Shown: piece after piece, positions 1-7,095 of the stretch
Layout of the letters: each line of letters opens with the position of its first letter
How positions within the stretch are numbered: position 1 is the first letter of the stretch
NCBI GenBank assembly: GCA_945829425.1
Contig: CALZUQ010000001.1
Coordinates: 62,001-126,000 of the forward strand
Source: an uncultured bacterium
GTDB taxonomy: Bacteria; Bacteroidota; Bacteroidia; Bacteroidales; Bacteroidaceae
DNA: 64,000 nucleotides
Reading direction: 5' to 3'
Position numbers and translations under genes: made by a program
Notes under the pieces: model-generated
The model's database searches: none
What the model saw: the letters and a program-made list of their open reading frames with translations, nothing else
What the model was told of the DNA's origin: nothing

Positions 1-56
1 CAGCAGTGCTCTAAGACTCTTACTACAAGACTCTAAACCCCTAAAGATATATTACC
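1..56. other. Left-edge non-coding leader
   Basis: There is no open frame here. The stretch contains CTCTAAG/CTCTAAAC-type low-complexity sequence like the CTTAG repeats seen further right. It leads directly into the TTG start of the HU gene. No promoter can be placed with confidence in so short a piece. Confidence 0.4.
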
Positions 57-344
57 TTGAACAACAAAGAATTTATCGCTGCCCTGTCAAAAAAAACAGG
101 AACGAACAAAGAAAATACACAGAAAATGGTCAATGCTGTCATTTCTGCAATGTCTGATACCTTCGACGGAGGAGAGAGTGTCACAATAATCAATTTCGGC
201 ACTTTCGAGCCAAAGAAACGCATGGAACGTATCTTCATAAATCCTACAACAGGACAGCGAATGCTCGTACCACCTAAAATAGTGCTCAATTTTAAACCCT
301 CCACACAGGTGAGGGAGAACATCAGGAAAGGAGGATCGGAATGA
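57..344 (+). CDS. HU/IHF-family DNA-binding protein
   Basis: This 95-residue protein has the whole HU/IHF fold: an N-terminal helical dimerisation part (NKEFIAALSKKTG) followed by a beta-arm with the family signature (INFGTFEPKKRMERIFINPTTGQ) and a C-terminal helix. HU proteins bind and bend DNA as dimers and compact the nucleoid. The only in-frame start that gives the complete fold is a TTG at 57. The next gene begins inside its stop codon (ATGA, 4-nt overlap), so the two are translationally coupled. The second gene also starts with an HU domain, so the two products could form a heterodimer; that is inference. The family is certain but the paralogue is not. Confidence 0.93.
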   Translation: MNNKEFIAALSKKTGTNKENTQKMVNAVISAMSDTFDGGESVTIINFGTFEPKKRMERIFINPTTGQRMLVPPKIVLNFKPSTQVRENIRKGGSE

Positions 345-2287
345 GTACACTGAAAGACTTGGCACGTATCGTGGCGGAAAGGCACGACCTGTCACAACAG
401 GATACAGAGAACTTCATCGTTGAGATGTTTGACATCGTAAGGTCCACTCTGACAAAGGAAGAGCTTGTGAAAATCAAGGGCCTCGGAACATTCAAGGTAC
501 AGACAGTACGTGAGAAGGTCAGTGTGAATGTCAATACTGGTGAGAGGGTGGTCATTGACTCTCACGACAGGATTTCATTCACACCGGACAATGCTATGCG
601 AGACTCCGTCAACAAACCTTTCGCTCATTTTGAAACCGTACCACTTAATGACGGCGTCGTTTTTGATGACCTGGACAGCACTACAGAGAAACAGGAACTC
701 CCAGAAACAGAGAATACCATACAAAACCAAACCATCACCCCAACAGAAACCATACAACCAAGCAATTACCAAGAAAAACCATCCTCTTCTTTACAACCCC
801 AACCCCTCAGTGGTTCAGAACGCTCACAGTCTCAATCTTTCAGTGATTCAGAACATCCTCAATCCCAACCCCTCAGTAGTTCAGAACATCCTCTGTCTCA
901 ATCACTCAGTAGTTCAGAACATCCTCTGTCTCAATCTTTCAGTGATTCAGAACATCCTCAATCCCAACCCCTCATTGGTTCAGAACATCCTCTGTCTCAA
1001 TCTTTCAGTATTCCAGATCGCTCTCAGTCAAAAAAAACAAGTAGTTCGGAGCGTCCTCAGCCAACGCATTTTAATAGGATTGTTGAATCCATGGACTGTG
1101 CCGTATATGACCCCGAGGTAGAACTGGCAAAACTTCCAGATTTCCCTCGTGAGCCACAAGGAAGCAAACCAACGTTGAATAAGCGTCGTTTTGGCATCTC
1201 TTCGTCAGAAACGCTATCAGAGAATACACAGCAAAACACCCCTTCTGCTCTTCCTCCTGATCAAGCAGAAAAGAACCTTGTCTCCCCTGCATCCAGTGAT
1301 GATGAGGCTTCCTCCTCATCCCCTTCCTCAGGAGTTGCCTCCCCTGCTTCGGCTCAAATCGTTTCCACGGCCTCTACCGTAACCACGGCTTCCACTGTGA
1401 GTTCCTCCGCCACCGTGACCACAGCATCAGCTGTGGTAAATGCCTCGACCGTCGCCAATGCCTCGACCGTCGCTCATGCTGATTACGTGGCGAGTGTAGG
1501 TCCCAGTGTTAGTGCCCAGGAGCCAGACACCACCAGCGACGATACCGAGAACAAGGAAAGCACCTTCTCATTGCTTGGCAGCACCCTGCTCGTTCTTTTT
1601 GTATTGTTTATAGGTGTCGTTGTAGGCCGTGTTACCGCCGACATATCTTTCCAGGACATACAGACGATGCTTTTCGGTGATCCTGCTGCTTCGGAGGAAA
1701 GCGATGACGCTGACCCCCAAACACTATCCTTGGCAGAGCATCAACAGGAAAAGGCAAAAAACACTACAGCGTCTGGCAAACAAAAAGCAGAACAGCCTTC
1801 CTCCTCGGAAACAGAACGGCAGTCCCCGCAAGCCCCTGAAGGAACCCCGTCAGCAACCCCTTCTCTGTCGTCGTCTTCACAACAGGCAGCCCATACCGTT
1901 AACAACTCTGAGACACAGCGTCAGACACCGTCATCCACCGCCAAGCCTGCCGTTCTGCCTCAGCAATCAAAAGAACAACAGGCCCAGAAGAAGACACCGG
2001 AGAACCCTGCCAAGAACCAAGACCGTATCTCTCCTTCCACAGCAAAAGGAGAGTGGCCTCAAGACAAATACGACAGCGACCCACGCATCCGCACAGGAGC
2101 ATATTATATCACCGGAGTATTGGAGACCGTTACCGCACGCAAAGGTCAGACCCTCTCCTCCATATCCCGTTATTACCTTGGTGCCGGCATGGAGTGTTAC
2201 ATGGAAGCCCTGAACGGCACAGAGGAGATAAAGGAAGGCCAGAAAATCAGAATACCCAATCTTAAACTAAGAAAAAAGCAGAAATAG
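341..2287 (+). CDS. HU-domain protein with transmembrane segment and C-terminal LysM-like domain
   Basis: This 648-residue protein has an uncommon layout. Residues 1-92 are a full HU/IHF domain. Residues 100-405 are a Ser/Pro/Gln-rich linker, with an 11-residue tandem repeat at 157-244 and an A-S-T-V-rich stretch near 343-386. Residues 411-433 are one hydrophobic helix (LLGSTLLVLFVLFIGVVVG). A second low-complexity Q/S/P/K region follows, and residues 592-643 resemble LysM (TARKGQTLSSISRYYLG...EGQKIRIPN). No signal peptide precedes the HU domain. I infer cytoplasmic HU, one membrane crossing and a periplasmic LysM that could touch peptidoglycan. It overlaps the upstream HU gene by 4 nt and ends 2 nt before the asparaginase start, so the three form one operon. 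The family is unassigned; a nucleoid-to-wall tether is a hypothesis. Confidence 0.85.
   Translation: MSTLKDLARIVAERHDLSQQDTENFIVEMFDIVRSTLTKEELVKIKGLGTFKVQTVREKVSVNVNTGERVVIDSHDRISFTPDNAMRDSVNKPFAHFETVPLNDGVVFDDLDSTTEKQELPETENTIQNQTITPTETIQPSNYQEKPSSSLQPQPLSGSERSQSQSFSDSEHPQSQPLSSSEHPLSQSLSSSEHPLSQSFSDSEHPQSQPLIGSEHPLSQSFSIPDRSQSKKTSSSERPQPTHFNRIVESMDCAVYDPEVELAKLPDFPREPQGSKPTLNKRRFGISSSETLSENTQQNTPSALPPDQAEKNLVSPASSDDEASSSSPSSGVASPASAQIVSTASTVTTASTVSSSATVTTASAVVNASTVANASTVAHADYVASVGPSVSAQEPDTTSDDTENKESTFSLLGSTLLVLFVLFIGVVVGRVTADISFQDIQTMLFGDPAASEESDDADPQTLSLAEHQQEKAKNTTASGKQKAEQPSSSETERQSPQAPEGTPSATPSLSSSSQQAAHTVNNSETQRQTPSSTAKPAVLPQQSKEQQAQKKTPENPAKNQDRISPSTAKGEWPQDKYDSDPRIRTGAYYITGVLETVTARKGQTLSSISRYYLGAGMECYMEALNGTEEIKEGQKIRIPNLKLRKKQK
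809..1072 (+). repeat. 33-nt in-frame tandem repeat in the HU-fusion gene
   Basis: About eight copies of an 11-codon unit lie head to tail (for example SDSEHPQSQPL, SSSEHPLSQSL, SSSEHPLSQSF). Several copies are nearly identical at DNA level, so the unit can expand or contract without shifting frame. It changes the length of the spacer between the HU domain and the membrane helix. Confidence 0.9.
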
Positions 2288-2289
2288 TC

Positions 2290-3321
2290 ATGCGTACAAA
2301 TAAAGTATTGCTAATATATACCGGAGGAACAATCGGCATGGGAAGAAATGTCAAGACAGGAGCTTTAGAGCCTCTTGACTTCAACAATCTCATACAGGCT
2401 CTTCCGGAGTTCAAACAGATAGAGACAGGCGTCGATGTACATCCTTTCACCTCACCTATTGACTCCAGCAATATCTGTCCGGAGAGTTGGGCGAAGATGG
2501 TGCGCATCATTTCTGACCATTATGAAGAGTACGACGGTTTCGTCATTCTTCATGGCACGGACACCATGGCGTATACCGCATCAGCATTATCTTTTATGCT
2601 TGAAAACCTTACAAAGCCCGTCATTCTGACAGGCTCCCAGCTTCCTATGGGACAGTTGCGCACCGACGGCAAGGAAAACCTCATCACCAGCCTCGAACTG
2701 GCAAGTACCTACGATGACGAAGGACATCCCATGGTTCCTGAGGTTACGATATATTTCTGTGGACACCTCTTACGTGGCAACCGTGCCACCAAATGTTCCG
2801 CAGAAGAGTTTACTGCCTTCAAGACGTTCAACTACCCACATATCTGCGATGCCGGAGTAGACTTTGTCTTCCACGACCACCATATCCTCCGTCCGGACTA
2901 TTCTCGTCCTATGATACCCCATTACGATATGGACAATCATGTCATGGTGTTCTCTATCTTCCCAGGCATCAGAGAAGAGATGGTTCGTCATATCATGATG
3001 TACTCCAATCTTCGGGGAATTGTCATGAGAACCTTCGGCAGTGGCAACGCACCCCAGCATCCTTGGCTTCTCAACGTCCTCAACGATGCTACGCAGCGTG
3101 GCATCGTCGTCGTCAATGTCAGCCAATGTGAGCAGGGGAGTGTCGAGATGGCGCGTTACGATACCGGTCTCGCACTTCTCCGTGTCGGGGTCATCTCAGG
3201 CTATGACAGTACCGTTGAGGCTGCCGTGACAAAACTCATGCACCTCCTTGCCATTTACGACGACCCGAAGAAGATACGCCAGCTGATGTCGCAAAGTCTT
3301 GCTGGAGAGATTTCCGTTTAG
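2290..3321 (+). CDS. ansA: L-asparaginase, type I (cytoplasmic)
   Basis: This 343-residue enzyme should hydrolyse L-asparagine to aspartate and ammonia. Both signatures of the family are present: TGGTIGM at residues 11-17, with nucleophile candidate Thr14, and HGTDTMAYTASAL at 88-100, with Thr90-Asp91. The conserved GSQLPMGQLRTDGKEN segment follows. The length is normal and there is no signal peptide, which matches the cytoplasmic type I enzyme rather than the secreted type II. The start lies 2 nt after the stop of the HU-LysM gene, so it is probably translated from the same message. I see no functional link between asparagine breakdown and the two HU genes. Confidence 0.93.
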   Translation: MRTNKVLLIYTGGTIGMGRNVKTGALEPLDFNNLIQALPEFKQIETGVDVHPFTSPIDSSNICPESWAKMVRIISDHYEEYDGFVILHGTDTMAYTASALSFMLENLTKPVILTGSQLPMGQLRTDGKENLITSLELASTYDDEGHPMVPEVTIYFCGHLLRGNRATKCSAEEFTAFKTFNYPHICDAGVDFVFHDHHILRPDYSRPMIPHYDMDNHVMVFSIFPGIREEMVRHIMMYSNLRGIVMRTFGSGNAPQHPWLLNVLNDATQRGIVVVNVSQCEQGSVEMARYDTGLALLRVGVISGYDSTVEAAVTKLMHLLAIYDDPKKIRQLMSQSLAGEISV

Positions 3322-3326
3322 GCTGC

Positions 3327-3450
3327 TTCTTTTTTCTCGCTTTATGAAAGGCGGGTTCTTTTTCTCGCTATATGAAAAGTGGGTTCTGTTATTCCGCTTA
3401 TGGAATCCCCCACATTACTAACCTTTTGACGGTGGGAAATAATCCCCACC
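3327..3450 (+). repeat. Three 28-29-nt hairpin repeats plus gene-proximal hairpin
   Basis: Three units beginning TTCT start at 3327, 3356 and 3384. Each can form a small stem, and the stems differ while remaining paired: TTTC/GAAA, TTTTC/GAAAA and ATTCC/GGAAT. The third unit's GTGGGTTCTGTTATTCCGCT resembles the left arm of the gyrA leader. At 3431-3450 lies the hairpin GGTGGG-aaataat-CCCCACC, 22 nt before the small gene. It is preceded by TTTTGAC, much like ATTTAGAC before the corresponding gyrA hairpin. Confidence 0.65.
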
Positions 3451-3472
3451 CAAATTTATATTTTTCACCCTT

Positions 3473-3616
3473 ATGGATTTCAACCGCCGTTTTTCCGATG
3501 CTGAACACCGCAGGGAGGAACTGATAAAAAACATAGAGATAGCCCTCTCGCGACTTTCCGTCAGCGAGTTGGAGGCTATCTCTTATGACCTTGTCACTAA
3601 AGGCTATATGGATTAG
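3473..3616 (+). CDS. Small protein of 47 residues, unknown function
   Basis: An ATG at 3473 opens a short frame that ends at TAG 3614-3616. The product begins MDFNRRFSDAEHRREEL and ends VTKGYMD. It is charged and looks fully alpha-helical, with no signal peptide or membrane segment. Support for it being real: it sits 22 nt after a GGTGGG hairpin like those before several genes here, and it ends about 40 nt before a strong terminator. I do not recognise the family. It could be a regulator-sized peptide, or a chance frame in a transcribed leader. Confidence 0.5.
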   Translation: MDFNRRFSDAEHRREELIKNIEIALSRLSVSELEAISYDLVTKGYMD

Positions 3617-3653
3617 CTCTGTCTCTAATCCCCATTATTCCTGCTCGTTATAT

Positions 3654-3716
3654 AAAAAAGGACATAATCCGTTATACAACAATATCTTTGCACAACGGCT
3701 TATGTCCTTTTCTTTG
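3654..3716. terminator. Bidirectional intrinsic terminator
   Basis: GGACATAA-t-CCGTT at 3660-3673 pairs with AACGG-c-TTATGTCC at 3694-3707. A T-rich run follows on the plus strand (TTTTCTTTGTTTC), and an A-run precedes it, giving a T-run on the minus strand. It lies between the convergent asparaginase/small-protein unit and the glycosidase gene and can serve both. Confidence 0.8.
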
Positions 3717-3721
3717 TTTCT

Positions 3722-5890
3722 TTACGGCAAAGGTTTCAGGCCTTCCCACCTTACGTCCCAATTACCGTCTTTCGGGAATCCCGGGTTCTCCGTCTCGCAG
3801 CCATCCCAGCCGGCGCACATCAGTGCTATGGCAGAGAGCAGACCGCCATTGCCGGGAAGGTATATCCTTAGCCTGTCGCTTTGGTAGTTATGTCCGTTGT
3901 TAAGGTATGTGTTCTTCTGCATGTCTAACAGCAGAGCGTCAATAGCTTTCTCTGGTTTGTTCAGGCGTGTCGCTGTCATTGCCGTCATAGGGAAGTCCCA
4001 TCCCCACGATGTCGGCCAGTTCCAGTTGGCTATGATCCAGTCAAGCGTCTTGTTCATCACCTCTTTGTCTATCAGTCGGCTTTCCGGGAAGAACCCTAAA
4101 GCTCCGAGGAGTGCCGGATGGTCAGAGGTGGCTTTTAGGTCAGTATATGTGTCTGTTGCTGACTCTGCTGCGAGATACAGGGAGTCGCTGTTGTATGCTA
4201 ATGGAGAAAGTCTTTCTATCAGCCTGTCCCAGTCCTTTTCACGCGTCAACCCCTGTCTCTCACGCCATTCCTGTGCCATGGTCATTGTCGTCAGCCATTG
4301 TGACAGTTCAAACGGAGAGTTCACAGTAACGGCAGCCTTCAGCGACTCCTGTGCCGGGATATTTCCCTTCAGGATATACCTCTTTCCCTTTTTGTCGTAG
4401 TTTGCGAAGCTGTACATAAACCGTGCCGTAGCGTCGATATATGGTGCCATATGTCTTAGGAAAGAGTCATCATGGCTGCTGCGGTACACCAGTTCCGCGA
4501 GGTAAATCAGATGAGGCTGCTGCCATATCAGGAATGAGCCAACATTCGACGGAGCCTCAACGCCTGAAGGGTCAGTCATCTTCATCCACCTCACGCCGTC
4601 GAAGCCCTGTCGCCGTGCTATCTCACGTGCCACAGGCTCCACAGTCTCATACCATTGCAAGGTCTTTGCCAGTTTACCCTCATGCCCCCAGAGTGGCAGC
4701 CATGCCTCGTGCCATAGTATCATTTCTAAGTGAAATTTCCCATACCAGGAGTTCATCGTAAGTCCAGTCTCCTGCGGTGGTATGCTTCCGGCGCTCTGTA
4801 TTGCGAGGAGGTATTGTGACAGGACAACCCTACGTTCCAGTTCACGTGCCCTTGCGTCGCGGCAGTGAGAGAAATCCACGGCAGCACCCTTTGTCCAGAA
4901 CTCTCTCCATTCGTATGCCGCATCCCATGCCGTAGCGTCATACAGCGACTTCTCCCTGTCGTCATCCTTGCGCAACGCCTCTTCTTTCCGCGTTTTGTCC
5001 ATAAACTCCACGCTGAAGTCTATGCCGTCTTGTCCGGGAGTTAGCGAGAACGTATGCGCTGCGGTCTTCTCTACCTTTCCACGGTCTTTCCACCTTATTA
5101 TAATATAATATGACGTGGTGTCTATGGTGTGACAAATCACGGCTTTATTGCTCTGCTGCATGACAATCTCTGACGTGTGCTTACCCTCTTCCTCCCAGTT
5201 ACAAGCGTCGTCAACATGTCCTCCGGTGGGGTAGGGCAGACGCACCACGATAGGAGCGTGACGACGCATCTCACCGGAAAAAGACGGCTGGTAGACAACT
5301 CTGGCAGACATCATGTCACGTGACGGAGAGCATACCGTATGGACGGCATAACGCTGTCCGTCGAGAGAGAAATGACTGTCTATGACACCCTCCCAGAGGT
5401 TGAGACTCTGGTATATGTCCTTTATGTCTTCCGCACGTGTCCCCGGACGTATGGCATTGAAGTCAAAACCTATCACTCCAAGATGCAGACGGTGAGGGTT
5501 GATACGGAAATACTCACTGGCGTCGTGCTGCCTGCCTTTCTCACGGAATTGACAGGCATAAAGTTCTTTACGTGACCTGTGACCGAAGTCATATGGTTTC
5601 AGAACCTCTTCAAACCTGTAGCCTTCCGTATTCGGAAAGCTGTGCCAGCCCCATTGCGACTGCGTTCCGAGGCATACGCCACGTTTGTAGTATTCTGGAA
5701 ACGACTGCAGACCCGTAGCGTCTACGGTAAATGCGAAGTCTCCGTTGCCTACCGAGAATGAGGACAGTGTGTCCATGCTGTTAAGCGTAGGGCAGTTTCT
5801 TGTCACTAAAGCTTTTCTGTCTATCCCTTCCCTTCCTGATGCTACAACAGTGAGGAGAAGGAAAACGAGGAGAGTTGTTTTTCTTTTCAT
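3722..5890 (-). CDS. Secreted (alpha/alpha)6-barrel glycoside hydrolase-like protein
   Basis: This 722-residue protein starts with a clear Sec signal peptide (MKRKTTLLVFLLLTVVASG). An N-terminal beta-rich part follows (SVGNGDFAFTVDATGLQSFPEYY, then LGTQSQWGWHSFPN). The C-terminal half is helical and resembles six-hairpin glycosidases such as GH65 and GH95: FHLEMILWHEAWLPLWGHEGKL, GVEAPSNVGSFLIWQQPHLIYLAELVYR, and LDWIIANWNWPTSWGWDFPMTAMTATRL. It probably cleaves a glycan in the periplasm or at the cell surface; the substrate cannot be read from the sequence. The gene is monocistronic and convergent with the asparaginase unit. A GGTGG...CCACC hairpin precedes its start. A more exact family number would need a profile search. 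Confidence 0.7.
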   Translation of the reverse strand: MKRKTTLLVFLLLTVVASGREGIDRKALVTRNCPTLNSMDTLSSFSVGNGDFAFTVDATGLQSFPEYYKRGVCLGTQSQWGWHSFPNTEGYRFEEVLKPYDFGHRSRKELYACQFREKGRQHDASEYFRINPHRLHLGVIGFDFNAIRPGTRAEDIKDIYQSLNLWEGVIDSHFSLDGQRYAVHTVCSPSRDMMSARVVYQPSFSGEMRRHAPIVVRLPYPTGGHVDDACNWEEEGKHTSEIVMQQSNKAVICHTIDTTSYYIIIRWKDRGKVEKTAAHTFSLTPGQDGIDFSVEFMDKTRKEEALRKDDDREKSLYDATAWDAAYEWREFWTKGAAVDFSHCRDARARELERRVVLSQYLLAIQSAGSIPPQETGLTMNSWYGKFHLEMILWHEAWLPLWGHEGKLAKTLQWYETVEPVAREIARRQGFDGVRWMKMTDPSGVEAPSNVGSFLIWQQPHLIYLAELVYRSSHDDSFLRHMAPYIDATARFMYSFANYDKKGKRYILKGNIPAQESLKAAVTVNSPFELSQWLTTMTMAQEWRERQGLTREKDWDRLIERLSPLAYNSDSLYLAAESATDTYTDLKATSDHPALLGALGFFPESRLIDKEVMNKTLDWIIANWNWPTSWGWDFPMTAMTATRLNKPEKAIDALLLDMQKNTYLNNGHNYQSDRLRIYLPGNGGLLSAIALMCAGWDGCETENPGFPKDGNWDVRWEGLKPLP

Positions 5891-5911
5891 ATTTAAGGTG
5901 TATTATGTTTT

Positions 5912-5934
5912 GGTGGGTTCTGTTCGTTTCCACC
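5912..5934 (-). promoter_or_regulatory. 5'-leader hairpin of the glycosidase gene
   Basis: Read on the minus strand, GGTGG-aaacgaacagaac-CCACC is followed by AAAA and then, 21 nt on, by the ATG. The loop AACnAACAGAAC closely matches the loop of the gyrA-proximal hairpin (AATTAATAGAAC). It is one member of the recurrent leader-hairpin set. Confidence 0.6.
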
Positions 5935-6069
5935 TTTATTCTGTATGTTCATTCTTGATGAAGTGCTTTTCTGAAAAAGTCATGTACTTGCTTTTTTGCA
6001 TGTTTTTTCATTCGCTCTGCAAAAATACAAAAAAAAAGTAATATCTGTGTCTTTTCAAGGAAACTATTA

Positions 6070-6099
6070 TTGATAATTGAAAAAAAAACCTTACCTTTG
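6070..6099 (+). promoter_or_regulatory. Bacteroidetes-type promoter
   Basis: TTG at 6070-6072 and TACCTTTG at 6092-6099 are 19 nt apart, matching the -33/-7 consensus of this phylum. Transcription would begin near 6105. This rules out the upstream in-frame ATG at 6077 and supports translation from 6125. Confidence 0.7.
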
Positions 6100-6124
6100 C
6101 AGAAAATATATATATGGCTATACT

Positions 6125-6625
6125 ATGGAGCAAAGAAATAATGATAATATACAAAGTAACGCAGGGCAGGTAGAGGAAATACGCCCTGAAGTGCTTGAAT
6201 GCGATGTCGTGCGTTTCCAAAACAACAAAGAGAAATGGGTGGCTTTCATAGGACTTCTTAACGGCAAGCCTTATGAAATCTTCACCGGATTGCAGGATGA
6301 TGACGAAGGCATCGTGCTGCCAAAGACGGTAAACAAGGGAAAGATAATAAAATGTCTCAAACCGGATGGCACAAAGCGCTATGACTTCCAGTTTGAGAAC
6401 CGCCGAGGTTACAAGACCACCGTAGAAGGACTGTCAGAGAAGTTCAACCCCGAATATTGGAACTATGCCAAGCTTATCTCCGGAGTGTTGCGCTACGGTA
6501 TGCCGATAGAACGTGTGGTGAAGCTTGTCTCTTCCATGGAGATGCGTACTGACAGCATAAACACATGGGTGGCAGGTGTTGAAAGGGCATTGAAGAAATA
6601 CATTCCAGGTGCTCAGGAAGAGTGA
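6125..6625 (+). CDS. Stand-alone domain resembling the C-terminus of B12-dependent ribonucleotide reductase
   Basis: This 166-residue protein carries a string I associate with the C-terminal region of Bacteroidetes adenosylcobalamin-dependent (class II) ribonucleotide reductases: VVRFQNNKEKWVAFIGLLNG, KPYEIFTGLQDDDEG, YDFQFENRRGYKTTVEGL, then NPEYWNYAKLISGVLRYGMPIE and a C-terminal helix. It has no barrel, no active-site cysteines and no N-terminal extension, so it cannot be a reductase alone. It could be a regulatory or accessory module working in trans, or a free-standing member of the same fold. The start at 6125 is set by the promoter just upstream. Its stop lies 5 nt before the folB ATG, so the two are cotranscribed. 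The assignment rests on memory of the family and is moderate. Confidence 0.55.
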   Translation: MEQRNNDNIQSNAGQVEEIRPEVLECDVVRFQNNKEKWVAFIGLLNGKPYEIFTGLQDDDEGIVLPKTVNKGKIIKCLKPDGTKRYDFQFENRRGYKTTVEGLSEKFNPEYWNYAKLISGVLRYGMPIERVVKLVSSMEMRTDSINTWVAGVERALKKYIPGAQEE

Positions 6626-6630
6626 CAGTC

Positions 6631-6993
6631 ATGACAGAGACAAAGGTATATATCCGCGACTTACGCCTTCATGCCTACCATGGCGTCTTACAACAGGAGC
6701 GTACGGTAGGCAACGAATACATCGTCAATATTACGGTGGCATACCCATGGCAGGACGCTATGTCTTCCGATGATGTCGCTGACACACTGAACTACGCCAC
6801 CCTTGCCGACCTCGTGGTGCGTGAGATGTCCGTCCCCTCACGACTCTTGGAGCATGTCGCCGGACGCATCGTGACGGCTGTCAGGAATGACTTCCCCCTT
6901 GCCACTTCAGTATCGTTGGATATCAGGAAGGTGGCACCGCCGATACCTCATGATACCGGAGGCTGTGGAGTAGAACTGTTTGTCACATTCTGA
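6631..6993 (+). CDS. folB: Dihydroneopterin aldolase
   Basis: The product (about 120 residues) matches FolB, which converts 7,8-dihydroneopterin to 6-hydroxymethyl-dihydropterin and glycolaldehyde in folate synthesis. Visible family features are VYIRDLRLHAYHGVLQQERTVGNEY near the N-terminus, with the usual HAYHGV motif, then a middle LNYATLADLV segment, and near the C-terminus the KVAPPIPHDTGGCGVEL stretch. I chose ATG 6631, 5 nt after the preceding stop. A GTG at 6622 inside the previous stop codon is the alternative and adds three residues. The length is normal for a FolB subunit, which forms octamers. Confidence 0.9.
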   Translation: MTETKVYIRDLRLHAYHGVLQQERTVGNEYIVNITVAYPWQDAMSSDDVADTLNYATLADLVVREMSVPSRLLEHVAGRIVTAVRNDFPLATSVSLDIRKVAPPIPHDTGGCGVELFVTF

Positions 6994-7095
6994 CAGTGTG
7001 TCGTAGACACCGGCACATAACATCGTTCCGCCATTGCGGATGTCTTTCATCAATATTCCACCTTTAATATAATACTTATAGACATATAACCCATC

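Noticed and set aside
6077..6124. Upstream in-frame start for the reductase-like gene
   Set aside because: The TACCTTTG promoter element lies inside this extension, so it would not be transcribed.
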